64,000 nt of DNA, from NCBI RefSeq assembly GCF_017742995.1, contig NZ_CP072425.1, forward strand, positions 1,922,001 to 1,986,000. The letters are read 5' to 3'. How positions within the stretch are numbered: position 1 is the first letter of the stretch; each line of letters opens with the position of its first letter. Positions 9,563 to 19,427 of the stretch are shown here, piece by piece. This DNA is from Pseudoalteromonas viridis (GTDB lineage Bacteria; Pseudomonadota; Gammaproteobacteria; Enterobacterales; Alteromonadaceae). The position numbers and the translations under genes were made by a program. The notes under the pieces are model-generated. The model worked only from the letters and a program-made list of their open reading frames with translations, did not search any database and was not told where the DNA came from.

Positions 9563-9603
9563 GGCTCAGCAAAGCGCTGAGCCAGCGCCTCCCCAGGAGG
9601 CGC
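9563..9603 (+). other. Two adjacent hairpins between pstB and phoU
   Basis: GGCTCAGC/GCTGAGCC (9563-9583, 5-base loop) is followed by GCGCCTCC/GGAGGCGC (9585-9603, 3-base loop). Both stems are perfect 8-mers. No T tract follows. They could stabilise upstream pst mRNA, attenuate, or set processing so that phoU is expressed at a different level. Confidence 0.6.
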
Positions 9604-9636
9604 CTATGCCGTGTTGAAACAAATTAGGAACTGACT

Positions 9637-10338
9637 ATGGAACATAATATTAATAAGCATATCTCTGGCCGCTTTAACGAAGAGCTGGAAAACGTTCGCA
9701 ACCATGTATTGAGTATGGGCGGACTGGTTGAACAACAGTTGAACCTGGCGCTGGATGCCGTGAGCCATTGTGATGAAAACAAGGCTCGTAAAGTCAGTGA
9801 GAACGACTATCAGGTGAATGCCATGGAAGTGAGCATTGACGAAGAATGTACCCGCATTATTGCTAAGCGTCAGCCGGCAGCCAGTGATTTACGTTTGGTT
9901 GTGGCCATTGCTAAAACCATTGCCGACCTGGAGCGCATTGGTGATGAAGCGGAACGCATTGCCAAAGTGGCGCTGGATTCTTTCACCAAAGACCAACAAG
10001 ACTTGCTGGTTAATGTTGAAAACATGGGTCGTCTGGTTTCTCAGATGCTACATGATGTGCTGGATGCGTTTGCCCGCATGGATGCTCAGCGTGCATTTGA
10101 AGTGCACAAAGAAGATGCCAAAGTTGACCGTGAATATGAAGCGCTGACGCGTCAGATCATGACCTATATGATGGAAGACCCCCGTTCTATTCCTAAGATT
10201 ATGGACCTGATCTGGTCGGTTCGTTCACTGGAGCGTATCGGTGACCGCTGTCAGAATATTGCAGAATATGTGATTTATTTCGTTAATGGCAAAGATATTC
10301 GCCATACTTCTCAGGAAGATATCGAAAAATCACTGTGA
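9637..10338 (+). CDS. phoU: Phosphate signalling protein PhoU
   Basis: PhoU links the Pst transporter to the PhoR-PhoB two-component system and represses the Pho regulon when phosphate is plentiful. The 233-residue protein shows the internal duplication of two three-helix bundles. The matching motif ERIGDxxxxIA occurs once in each half (LERIGDEAERIAK and LERIGDRCQNIAEY). A GGAACTGACT-type ribosome site precedes the start. It is the last gene of the pst operon and is separated from pstB by a double hairpin. Confidence 0.95.
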   Translation: MEHNINKHISGRFNEELENVRNHVLSMGGLVEQQLNLALDAVSHCDENKARKVSENDYQVNAMEVSIDEECTRIIAKRQPAASDLRLVVAIAKTIADLERIGDEAERIAKVALDSFTKDQQDLLVNVENMGRLVSQMLHDVLDAFARMDAQRAFEVHKEDAKVDREYEALTRQIMTYMMEDPRSIPKIMDLIWSVRSLERIGDRCQNIAEYVIYFVNGKDIRHTSQEDIEKSL

Positions 10339-10350
10339 TCTGTAACAAAT

Positions 10351-10373
10351 AACGGTGCCTTTTCGGTACCGTT
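10351..10373 (+). terminator. Possible terminator after phoU
   Basis: AACGGTGCC and GGTACCGTT form a 9-bp stem with one G-T pair and a 5-base loop right after phoU. There is no strong T tract afterwards (AATCAGAACTT), so termination efficiency is uncertain. Confidence 0.5.
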
Positions 10374-10398
10374 AATCAGAACTTCACACGAAAAAGCG

Positions 10399-10426
10399 TT
10401 CACAATCTGGCTTAATGCTGTAAAAT
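10399..10426 (+). promoter_or_regulatory. Sigma70-like promoter of the DUF47-pit pair
   Basis: TTCACA (10399-10404) and TAAAAT (10421-10426) are each 5 of 6 matches to the consensus, with a 16-base spacer. No Pho box is visible, so the low-affinity phosphate system is probably expressed independently of PhoB. Confidence 0.55.
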
Positions 10427-10468
10427 TGCGCCCTGCACATGCATATTAATATGATTTAAGGGTCAGTT

Positions 10469-11146
10469 ATGCCTAGTAATGCATTTTTAGGAGTATTCGC
10501 AAAGTCTCCTATTAAGCCAATTGAAGAGCACATTAAGATCGTCCATCAAGCCAGTGAAACCTTGATCCCGTTCTTTAACCATGCCTTCAAAGGGGAGTGG
10601 ACCGAGGCCGACGCGCTTCGTGTGCAGATCCGTAACCTGGAAAGAGAAGCAGATACACTAAAACGTGAAGTGCGCCTGCACTTGCCACGTGGTCTGTTTA
10701 TGCCAGTAGAACGTACCGACTTACTGGAACTCATTACCCACCAAGACAAGATCGCCAATAAAGCCAAAGACATCGCGGGACGCGTGATTGGTCGTGACCT
10801 GGAGATCCCTGAATCAATTCAAGCCGACTTCTTGGCGTATCTGACACGCTGTGTTGATGCGACCAAACAAGCCTCAGAAGCCATTAACGAATTCGACGAA
10901 CTACTGGAAACTGGTTTCCGTGGTCGCGAAGTTGCTCTGGTCGAAAAAATGCTCGTTGAACTGGATGCCATCGAGGAAGACACCGATGAGATGCAGATCC
11001 GTATTCGTAAAGGTTTACGCAACATTGAAAGTGAACTTAACCCGATTGATGTGATGTTCTTATACAAGATCATCGAGTGGGTCGGTGAGTTGGCTGACAT
11101 TGCTGAGCGCGTAGGCTCACGACTGGAGCTGATGCTGGCGCGCTAA
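10469..11146 (+). CDS. DUF47 family protein, PhoU-like partner of PiT transporter
   Basis: This 225-residue, all-helical protein belongs to the DUF47 (TIGR00153) family, distantly related to PhoU. Charged helices such as NLEREADTLKREV and the terminal segment EWVGELADIAERVGSRLELM are typical. Members are nearly always encoded directly upstream of PiT phosphate permeases, as here (51 bases before the permease), and are thought to modulate them. No enzymatic motif is present. Confidence 0.88.
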   Translation: MPSNAFLGVFAKSPIKPIEEHIKIVHQASETLIPFFNHAFKGEWTEADALRVQIRNLEREADTLKREVRLHLPRGLFMPVERTDLLELITHQDKIANKAKDIAGRVIGRDLEIPESIQADFLAYLTRCVDATKQASEAINEFDELLETGFRGREVALVEKMLVELDAIEEDTDEMQIRIRKGLRNIESELNPIDVMFLYKIIEWVGELADIAERVGSRLELMLAR

Positions 11147-11196
11147 GCGTACACCATCTGCCTTCACACAATTAGTTAAGAATTAAAGGTTTTACA

Positions 11197-12465
11197 ATGG
11201 ATATCATTGCATCCTATGGCACGCTATTGATTATTATAGCGGCCGCAGTTGGTTTCTTTATGGCCTATGGCATTGGCGCGAACGACGTAGCCAATGCGAT
11301 GGGTACATCGGTTGGCTCAAAAGCGCTGACCATCAAACAGGCGATCATCATCGCGATGATCTTTGAATTTGCCGGTGCTTACCTGGCCGGTGGTGAGGTA
11401 ACCTCGACGATCCGTAAAGGGATCATTGATGCCACGCCGTTTATGGACATTCCGGAGCTAATGGTGCTGGGGATGATCTCGGCTCTGTTTGCCGCGGGTA
11501 CCTGGTTATTACTGGCCTCCATGTTAGGCTGGCCGGTCTCTACAACGCACTCTATCATTGGTGCCATCATTGGTTTTGCGCTGGTTGCCGTGGGCAGCGA
11601 AGCCATCCAGTGGGGTAAGGTTGCTGGTATCGTTGGTAGCTGGATTGTGACCCCGGCGATTTCGGGCTTTATCGCATACCTTATCTTTATGAGCGCGCAA
11701 AAGCTGATCTTTGACACCGACAAGCCACTGGAAAACGCCAAGCGTTTCGTCCCGGTATACATGGGTCTGGCAGGTTTTGTGATGTCTTTGGTAACCATCA
11801 AAAAAGGTCTGAAGCACATTGGTGTTAACTTGGGCACTGTTGAAGGGTATGCGCTGGCGATCGGTATTGCTGTACTGGTTGGTTTTATCGGTAAAATGGC
11901 CATCAACCGCCTGAAGATAGACCCGAATGCGGACAAGCAAATGCACTTCAATAACGTTGAGAAAGTGTTTGCGATTCTGATGGTACTGACAGCTTGTTGT
12001 ATGGCGTTCGCACACGGTTCGAACGACGTGGCTAACGCGATTGGTCCTCTGGCTGCGGTTGTGAACATTGTTGAACACAATGGTGAAATTGCCAAGAAAG
12101 CGGCGCTGGCGTGGTGGATCTTACCACTGGGTGGTTTAGGTATCGTTGTCGGTCTGGCCGTGCTGGGTAAAAAAGTAATCAAGACTATTGGTGAAGGCAT
12201 TACTCACCTGACACCTAGCCGTGGTTTTGCTGCTGAGCTTGCAGCCGCGTCTACCGTTGTTATAGCGTCAGGTACAGGTTTGCCAATCTCAACCACACAA
12301 ACGTTAGTAGGTGCGGTATTGGGTGTCGGTATGGCACGCGGTATTGCTGCGCTGAACATGGGTGTGATCAGAAACATTGTGGTTTCGTGGGTGATCACAT
12401 TGCCAGTTGGCGCTGCCCTTGCTATTGTTATATTCTACATTCTGAGAAGCGCGTTCGGCGTTTAA
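11197..12465 (+). CDS. pit: Inorganic phosphate transporter, PiT family
   Basis: This 422-residue polytopic membrane protein is a low-affinity, ion-coupled phosphate permease. The duplicated PiT signature is visible near each half: GIGANDVANAMGTSVGSKAL near residue 26 and HGSNDVANAIGPLAAVV near residue 270. Ten or more hydrophobic segments can be counted, including a polar loop near 225-255 (LKIDPNADKQMHFNNVEKV). It forms an operon with the DUF47 gene and is followed by a good terminator. The driving ion (proton or sodium) cannot be read from sequence. Confidence 0.93.
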   Translation: MDIIASYGTLLIIIAAAVGFFMAYGIGANDVANAMGTSVGSKALTIKQAIIIAMIFEFAGAYLAGGEVTSTIRKGIIDATPFMDIPELMVLGMISALFAAGTWLLLASMLGWPVSTTHSIIGAIIGFALVAVGSEAIQWGKVAGIVGSWIVTPAISGFIAYLIFMSAQKLIFDTDKPLENAKRFVPVYMGLAGFVMSLVTIKKGLKHIGVNLGTVEGYALAIGIAVLVGFIGKMAINRLKIDPNADKQMHFNNVEKVFAILMVLTACCMAFAHGSNDVANAIGPLAAVVNIVEHNGEIAKKAALAWWILPLGGLGIVVGLAVLGKKVIKTIGEGITHLTPSRGFAAELAAASTVVIASGTGLPISTTQTLVGAVLGVGMARGIAALNMGVIRNIVVSWVITLPVGAALAIVIFYILRSAFGV

Positions 12466-12491
12466 CAGAAAGGACAGACTTTTAGCTTGAA

Positions 12492-12526
12492 AAGATCTCA
12501 ATGCCTTTGGTGTTGGGGTCTTTTTA
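12492..12526 (+). terminator. Rho-independent terminator after pit
   Basis: AAGATCTC (12492-12499) pairs with GGGGTCTT (12515-12522) including G-T pairs. The stem continues inward through AATGCC/GGTGTT and is followed directly by a T tract. It closes the DUF47-pit unit just before oxyR. Confidence 0.72.
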
Positions 12527-12542
12527 TTTGTGGGTATAAAAA

Positions 12543-13469
12543 GTGAATAACTTACCAAGCATTAAACAGTTACAGTATTTAATTGCGGTGCACCAGCACC
12601 AGCATTTTGGCCGCGCTGCGGAAGCTTGTTTTATTGGCCAGTCAACACTGAGCAGTGCCATTCAGAACCTCGAAGAAACGCTGGGATGCCAACTGATAGA
12701 GCGTGAAAACCGCAGTTTAATGTTCACAGATGTGGGCGAAGAAGTGGTGGAGCGTGCCAAACGCATTATTGGCGACACCATTAGCGTGGTAGAGCTGACC
12801 AAGAGCTTTAAGCATCCATTGTCGGGCAAACTGGTGCTGGGGATCATTCCGACCATTGCCAGCTTTATTGCGGCGCCCCTATATAGATTTTGCAAAGACG
12901 CTTTTCCTGAGCTGCAACTGGTGCTGGTAGAGGACACCAGTGATCGTTTGCTTGATAAACTCGAGCAGGGCCACATTGATATGGGCATGCTGGCATTGCC
13001 TTACAGAACCGAAAAGTTCCACACTCAGGTGATTGCCCGGGATCATTTTTCATTGGTCCGCCATCAGGCGTATCAGGTTCCCGAGCAGCTGGATGACTTT
13101 AATCTACTGCCGGAGCAAAGCGTGTTTTTGCTGGAGCGGGAACACTGCATGACAGATCATGCGCTCAGCGCCTGCCACCTTAACCGCAGTGCCTGTATCA
13201 ACCCCTTTGAGGCCGCTAACCTGCATACCTTGCTCAGCATGGTGGAATACCAAAACGGGGTGACTTTCTTACCTCAGATGGCACTGAACGCGGGTATTCT
13301 GGATGGCAAGCCTATGGTCGCCACCGCACCGCAACCCGATGCATATCGTGAAATTGGTTTGCTATGGCGTAAAACCACAGGCCGGATCCGGGATTTTCGC
13401 CTATTTAGTGATAAAGCAGGTGAGTTTGTTGCACAACACTGTAACGACAGCAAAGGTGTTACACAATAA
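12543..13469 (+). CDS. oxyR: OxyR-type LysR regulator, peroxide sensor
   Basis: This 308-residue LysR-type regulator has an N-terminal winged helix (about residues 5-65, with FGRAAEACFIGQSTLSSAIQ as the DNA-reading helix) and a substrate-binding-like effector domain. Cys202 and Cys211, in HCMTDHALSAC, have the same nine-residue spacing and context as Cys199 and Cys208 of E. coli OxyR. This supports peroxide sensing by a disulfide switch. The start is GTG; an in-frame ATG start is absent nearby and the ribosome site is weak. It is probably transcribed alone, since a terminator lies before it and a hairpin after it. Confidence 0.88.
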   Translation: MNNLPSIKQLQYLIAVHQHQHFGRAAEACFIGQSTLSSAIQNLEETLGCQLIERENRSLMFTDVGEEVVERAKRIIGDTISVVELTKSFKHPLSGKLVLGIIPTIASFIAAPLYRFCKDAFPELQLVLVEDTSDRLLDKLEQGHIDMGMLALPYRTEKFHTQVIARDHFSLVRHQAYQVPEQLDDFNLLPEQSVFLLEREHCMTDHALSACHLNRSACINPFEAANLHTLLSMVEYQNGVTFLPQMALNAGILDGKPMVATAPQPDAYREIGLLWRKTTGRIRDFRLFSDKAGEFVAQHCNDSKGVTQ

Positions 13470-13473
13470 AACC

Positions 13474-13495
13474 ATAAAGGGCGAAAGCCCTTTAT
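13474..13495 (+). terminator. Terminator-like hairpin after oxyR
   Basis: ATAAAGGGC-GAAA-GCCCTTTAT is a perfect 9-bp stem closed by a GNRA tetraloop, 5 bases past the oxyR stop. No T tract follows. Confidence 0.55.
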
Positions 13496-13533
13496 GTCAA
13501 AGTGTTAGAGAGTTTTAACTAACGTAATCTGGG

Positions 13534-13737
13534 TTAAGATTCCAGTGACCCCAGCTGGCGGCCTGATTTCAGATCGGGCAAAAAGAGCAGGTAAACCCAC
13601 ACCACCAGATTAAAGTAAGGCACTAAGCCAAGTAAGGTAAAAAACAGTTTTGGGTAGCCTTTGTGGCTTGCGCTTCGGTAACATTGTACGGCGATAACAA
13701 CGTATATGAGCAACAATATGATAGACAGCTGTACCAT
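13534..13737 (-). CDS. Small two-helix membrane protein, unknown function
   Basis: I do not recognise this 67-residue protein. It has two hydrophobic stretches, about residues 3-20 (LSIILLLIYVVIAVQCY) and 30-52 (FFTLLGLVPYFNLVVWVYLLF), with a basic loop between and a polar C-terminal tail. The frame extends to 13779, but the ATG at 13737 is preceded by a perfect GGAGG with a 7-base spacer, which fixes the start. It lies convergent to oxyR. Confidence 0.7.
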   Translation of the reverse strand: MVQLSIILLLIYVVIAVQCYRSASHKGYPKLFFTLLGLVPYFNLVVWVYLLFLPDLKSGRQLGSLES

Positions 13738-13901
13738 TGCAATTCCTCCATTTCCATAGCCAGACGTGTCCAAATCCATTGAATGTCTTGTAAATACCTG
13801 TGTTTCATGTATTTAAAGTGACACGTCAAAATGTAAGCTTAATTATAGATGAGAATTACCCAACAGGCAGCTAATTTTTAGTCGAATTTTGTACAAAAAT
13901 A

Positions 13902-16412
13902 CTAGCAGGCTGTTTTCTCAGACAAAATAGTTTTCAGCATGGCGCTGAGCTGTTCAACCGGTAATGGACGCGAAATATAGTAGCCCTGACCGTAATCAAT
14001 GCCTATCTCTTTGAGTGCTTCAAAGATCTCTTTGCTCTCCACATATTCAGCCACAGAGCGCTTATCCAACGAGTGACTGATGTCATTCACGGCTTTTACC
14101 AGCGCCAGATCTATGGGGTCGTTGAGCATGTCGCGTACAAACGAACCATCAATCTTAACATGTTGTGCTGGCAGCTGTTTTAAGTAACTGAAGGTGCTGA
14201 AACCGGTGCCAAAATCATCGATAGAAAAGTGACATCCCAGCTCGTTGAGTTTGGCTATCATGGCCTGCGTCGCACTGAGATTATTAATACTGGCCGATTC
14301 CGTGATCTCAAAAATAATGGCACTGGCAGCGACCTGAAATTCCGCCAGACAGGATTGAATGTGCGGCAGCAAACGCTCGTCCAGAAATGACTGGGCCGAC
14401 AGGTTAATAGAGACCTGGTGCAACTCGCGGTGGCAGGCGATAGCGCGAATACATTCGCGGATCACACACTGGTCCATCAGGTAGGTATCATTGAGTAATT
14501 CCAGTGCCGGAATAAATTGATTGGGATAAACCAGGTTGTCGTCAACACGCAGCCGCAACAGCGCTTCGAAATAGGCCACCTGGTTACGTTTAAAGTCCCA
14601 GATAGGCTGATAGTGCAGCTCAATATGGTTATTCTGTAGCGCCTGGCGGACATTGTGTCCCCATTCCAGCCCGGTTTGCAGGGTACTGTTCTGGGCATCT
14701 TCTTTGCTGTAGCAGTGCACCAGGTTACGGCCTAAGTTTTTGGCAATATACAGGGCGATGTCGGCCTGCTTCAGGCACTCACTGGGGTCGCTGTTCTGGT
14801 GGGTGATCTGTGTTAAACCTATGGAGCAGCTGATGGTATAGCTGGCTTCCTCGGAATGAAATTGATGATGCTCAATGGCACTACAGACACTTTCGGCCAG
14901 CATATGGGCATCCAGCAGTGGTGTGTGTTTCAGTAAAATCGCAAACTCATCGCCACCGATGCGGAAGATCAGGTGCTCATCGGCAATGTGTTCACCAAAC
15001 AGTTGCGCCACTTCTTTCAGCACAATGTCACCCTGCTGATGACCTTTGCTGTCATTGATGATCTTAAAGTGATCCAGGTCGATATAGATCAGCGCATGTT
15101 CAAGCTGTGTATCATGCTTGGCCTGTTCGCAGAAGAGGTTCAATTGCTGATCAAAGTAATAGCGGTTATGCAGGCCGGTCAGGGTATCGTGCAATGCCAG
15201 GTGGCGCAGCTGCAATTCTGCCTGCTTACGCTCATGGATATTGTCTATGGTTGCCGTAATCGTGGCGGTACTGGTGACATTTTTAATCAGCTGAAAGCGG
15301 CACTCAACCCAGATAGGGCATTGGTTGCTCTGCATCACCTGCAGCTCAAGCAGTGCTGATTGTTGCTCGCCTTGCTGTACTTTGGTCAGCACCGATGCCA
15401 GTTTGTCACGGTGCTCTGCCAGCACGTAGTCGAACATACTGGTATGCAGGCTGGCTTTTAATTTGTGCCCCACCAGTTGCTCCCAGGCGGGGTTTAAAAA
15501 GCGGATCACCCCGGCGGTATCCAGCTCCATCACAACGGTATTGAGGTGCAGCAAAATGCGCTGGTGTGCTGAGAACAGGTCTTTGTAGCGTCGTTCACTG
15601 CGACTCAGTTGCTCAACTTTTTCGGCAAACTCGGCGTAGCTGACCATAAAATCTTCGCGTCGCGCCGCGTGGTCACACACTTTACTTAATAAAGACAGAT
15701 CATAGGGAGCACGGACAAAGTCAGTCACACCCAGCAACAGCAGCTGTTCGGCATAATCCGCATCGCGGTTATCTATAATGGTTACAATGGCCTGGCTTGG
15801 TTTATGTTGCAAGATGTTCGCCACCAGCTCTTTGCCGGCGTCACTGTGTGTTGCCGTCGCATCCAGCAGCACAATGGCAAACTCACTTTGCAAAAACTGC
15901 GACAGCGCGCCATTGGTGGTGGTGACGTGCGTGGTGGTAAAGTTCAGGGATAAATGCTGACAGATCTCATCGGCACGGGCCTGGTCCGGTTCAAGCAATA
16001 ACAGGTTTAAGCGGCTACTTTTTTCAAGGTGTGTTGATAACACATTCGCCAGCACCTGCGGCAGTACATCCTGGCGCTCCAAAGGCAACACGGCATCTAT
16101 GCTATAACTGCGTGCTGTGGTTTCAGCAATACGTTCACAATAGGTAGGAGGCGTCAGTACAATCGGGGTATTTTTGGGCGTTTTTAGTAGCCCGGAGCGC
16201 ACCATACGCGAGAATCGCCAGCCATCTATTTTGCCGACATTAAGTCCGGTAATGATCAAATCAACAGCCTGGCGCTTTAATACACCCAGCGCAGTTTGCG
16301 TGTCACTGTGCTCAACAATGTGAAACACGTTCAGTGAAGACAAGGTTTTGACGACCAGCTGGCGCTCCTGTTGATCCGCGTTCACCAGCAATAATGTGAG
16401 TTGCTTTGCCAT
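13902..16412 (-). CDS. REC-REC-PAS-GGDEF-EAL cyclic-di-GMP protein
   Basis: This 836-residue protein combines two receiver-like domains (about 5-125 and 135-255), a PAS domain (about 285-395), GGDEF (about 405-560) and EAL (about 580-830). The GGDEF site is intact (RIGGDEFA). The EAL domain keeps FEALLRLR, the asparagine in SINLSAQS, FEITES, the DDFGTG pair and VKIDGSF, so both synthesis and hydrolysis of cyclic-di-GMP are possible. The first receiver reads DLIITGLN where the phospho-aspartate should be, so it is probably not phosphorylated. The second keeps an aspartate in IVLLDATA. There is no histidine kinase next to it and no transmembrane segment, so it should be cytoplasmic. Confidence 0.88.
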   Translation of the reverse strand: MAKQLTLLLVNADQQERQLVVKTLSSLNVFHIVEHSDTQTALGVLKRQAVDLIITGLNVGKIDGWRFSRMVRSGLLKTPKNTPIVLTPPTYCERIAETTARSYSIDAVLPLERQDVLPQVLANVLSTHLEKSSRLNLLLLEPDQARADEICQHLSLNFTTTHVTTTNGALSQFLQSEFAIVLLDATATHSDAGKELVANILQHKPSQAIVTIIDNRDADYAEQLLLLGVTDFVRAPYDLSLLSKVCDHAARREDFMVSYAEFAEKVEQLSRSERRYKDLFSAHQRILLHLNTVVMELDTAGVIRFLNPAWEQLVGHKLKASLHTSMFDYVLAEHRDKLASVLTKVQQGEQQSALLELQVMQSNQCPIWVECRFQLIKNVTSTATITATIDNIHERKQAELQLRHLALHDTLTGLHNRYYFDQQLNLFCEQAKHDTQLEHALIYIDLDHFKIINDSKGHQQGDIVLKEVAQLFGEHIADEHLIFRIGGDEFAILLKHTPLLDAHMLAESVCSAIEHHQFHSEEASYTISCSIGLTQITHQNSDPSECLKQADIALYIAKNLGRNLVHCYSKEDAQNSTLQTGLEWGHNVRQALQNNHIELHYQPIWDFKRNQVAYFEALLRLRVDDNLVYPNQFIPALELLNDTYLMDQCVIRECIRAIACHRELHQVSINLSAQSFLDERLLPHIQSCLAEFQVAASAIIFEITESASINNLSATQAMIAKLNELGCHFSIDDFGTGFSTFSYLKQLPAQHVKIDGSFVRDMLNDPIDLALVKAVNDISHSLDKRSVAEYVESKEIFEALKEIGIDYGQGYYISRPLPVEQLSAMLKTILSEKTAC

Positions 16413-16618
16413 GGTGTTACTGCCTTAAACCCATGAAATAAGTAAACAAGTTTTAGCCCTTTTTGTCAGTGATCTGTATTGCGCTGTGTACCTTGATGGA
16501 TCCCTGAACCGGGAGGTCACTGTGTGGCACCGTTTTAGCTGCGAAATTTCGTACAATAGCGACTAGATTAAAGCTATTTTGGGGCACTGACAAGCGTTAC
16601 ATAGTTTTACCTCAGCAC

Positions 16619-16647
16619 TTGATTTAGCGTAGGCGGATCACTAGACT
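16619..16647 (+). promoter_or_regulatory. Candidate promoter of queA
   Basis: TTGATT (16619-16624) and TAGACT (16642-16647), 17 bases apart, give a plausible sigma70 promoter with each hexamer 4 of 6. The transcript would start about 26 bases before queA. The rest of the 16413-16679 gap shows nothing recognisable. Confidence 0.42.
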
Positions 16648-16679
16648 TGGCGCCTATTTGCATTAATTTGAGGTCTTCT

Positions 16680-17720
16680 ATGCGCGTTGCTGACTTTAGT
16701 TTTGAACTCCCTGATGAGCTGATCGCTCGCCACCCTAAAAAAGAACGCTCCAGCAGTCGTTTGCTGACACTGGATGGCAACACTGGTGAATTACAGCACA
16801 AAGTGTTCAAGGATATTGTCGATTTGATCAATCCGGAAGATCTCATAATTTTCAATAATACCAAAGTGATCCCGGCCCGTATGTTCGGTCAAAAGGCCAC
16901 CGGCGGTAAGCTGGAAGTGCTGGTTGAGCGGGTACTGGATGAGCACAGCGTACTAGCTCATGTACGTGCCAGTAAATCGCCAAAAGAAGGCGCTGAGATC
17001 ATACTTGAAGGTAAAGCAAAAGCCACTATGGTGGCCCGCCATGGCGAGCTGTTCGAACTGAAGTTCCACGGTGAGTCTTCCGTATTGTCAATTCTCGACG
17101 AAATCGGCCACATGCCGTTACCGCCTTATATTGACCGTCCGGACGAAGAAGAAGACAAAGAGCGTTATCAGACTGTGTATGGCGAAAAGCCTGGCGCCGT
17201 AGCAGCGCCGACTGCTGGCCTGCATTTTGATGATGTGCTGATGGCCCAGTTAAAAGACAAAGGCGTTGAAATGGCATTTGTCACGTTGCACGTTGGTGCA
17301 GGGACCTTCCAGCCTGTGCGCGTTGAGAACGTTAACGATCACCATATGCACTCTGAGTACATTGAAGTGCCGCAGGAAGTGGTGGATGCGATTGCCGCTG
17401 CGCGCCAGCGTGGTGGGCGAGTGATCGCAATTGGCACAACGTCAGTCCGTTCGCTGGAGTCGGCAGCCAAAGCGCATCCGGATGAGCTGAAGCCGTTCTA
17501 CGGTGATACAGATATTTTCATTTATCCGGGCTATCAGTTCCAGCTGGTTGATGCCATGGTCACCAACTTCCACCTGCCCGAATCAACCCTGATCATGCTG
17601 GTCAGTGCCTTTGCCGGCCAGTCGCATATCATGCATGCCTACGAGACGGCGATTGCCGAGCAGTATCGTTTCTTTAGTTATGGCGATGCCATGTTCCTGA
17701 CCCGACAGGACAAGGTGTAA
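16680..17720 (+). CDS. queA: S-adenosylmethionine:tRNA ribosyltransferase-isomerase
   Basis: QueA transfers and isomerises the ribosyl part of SAM onto preQ1-tRNA to give epoxyqueuosine, the step after Tgt. The 346-residue protein begins [19 protein letters not shown], as is usual for the family, and contains [12 protein letters not shown] and [13 protein letters not shown]. The frame is open from 16647, but ATG 16680 has GAGG with a 6-base spacer and the conserved N terminus. It leads a queA-tgt-yajC-secDF cluster, though a strong terminator separates it from tgt. Confidence 0.96.
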   Translation: MRVADFSFELPDELIARHPKKERSSSRLLTLDGNTGELQHKVFKDIVDLINPEDLIIFNNTKVIPARMFGQKATGGKLEVLVERVLDEHSVLAHVRASKSPKEGAEIILEGKAKATMVARHGELFELKFHGESSVLSILDEIGHMPLPPYIDRPDEEEDKERYQTVYGEKPGAVAAPTAGLHFDDVLMAQLKDKGVEMAFVTLHVGAGTFQPVRVENVNDHHMHSEYIEVPQEVVDAIAAARQRGGRVIAIGTTSVRSLESAAKAHPDELKPFYGDTDIFIYPGYQFQLVDAMVTNFHLPESTLIMLVSAFAGQSHIMHAYETAIAEQYRFFSYGDAMFLTRQDKV

Positions 17721-17726
17721 ATCATG

Positions 17727-17760
17727 AAAACCCAGCATTAAAGCTGGGTTTTTCTGTTTT
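17727..17760 (+). terminator. Rho-independent terminator after queA
   Basis: AAAACCCAGC (17727-17736) pairs with GCTGGGTTTT (17743-17752), followed by TCTGTTTT. It should separate queA from tgt transcription. Confidence 0.82.
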
Positions 17761-17879
17761 AATCCCTGAATTCTGTGACCCGGCGCTTTAAAGTGCTATT
17801 TTCGCCCCAATATTATTGCCGTTATGGTAGAATCGGGCGGTTTTTAGTATCGCCGGGTCTGGCTCCCGGTTAAGAGTAA

Positions 17880-19034
<1,155 letters not shown>

Positions 19035-19067
19035 TAGTTTGCAATAAAAATTAAATGAGGAAGAGCT

Positions 19068-19406
19068 ATGAGCTTATTTATGTCTAGCGCGCATGCCAGC
19101 ACGGCAGCCGCAGCACCAGCCGGTGGCGAGTGGAGCATGTTGATCATGCTGGGTATTTTTGGTCTGGTATTTTATTTCCTGATCTACCGTCCACAAGCAA
19201 AACGCGTCAAAGAGCACAAAGATCTGATGGGTGCGCTGACCAAAGGTGATGAAGTGCTTACTCAGGGTGGCCTGGTTGGTAAAATCACTAAGGTTGCAGA
19301 AGACAAAGATTTTATCGTGATTGCCCTGAATGATCAGGCCGAAGTTACGGTACAAAAATCAGCGATTTCAGCAGTGTTACCGAAAGGCACAATGAAATCG
19401 CTATAA
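19068..19406 (+). CDS. yajC: Sec translocon accessory subunit YajC
   Basis: YajC is a small inner-membrane protein that associates with SecDF and the SecYEG channel. Of its 112 residues, one transmembrane helix (about 25-43, MLIMLGIFGLVFYFLIYRP) is followed by the characteristic RPQAKRVKEHKDLM and a soluble domain with GDEVLTQGGLVGKI. GAGGAAGAG precedes the ATG. secD starts 21 bases later, so the three genes are co-transcribed. Confidence 0.95.
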   Translation: MSLFMSSAHASTAAAAPAGGEWSMLIMLGIFGLVFYFLIYRPQAKRVKEHKDLMGALTKGDEVLTQGGLVGKITKVAEDKDFIVIALNDQAEVTVQKSAISAVLPKGTMKSL

Positions 19407-19427
19407 ACCAGCAATAAGGATGATCCA

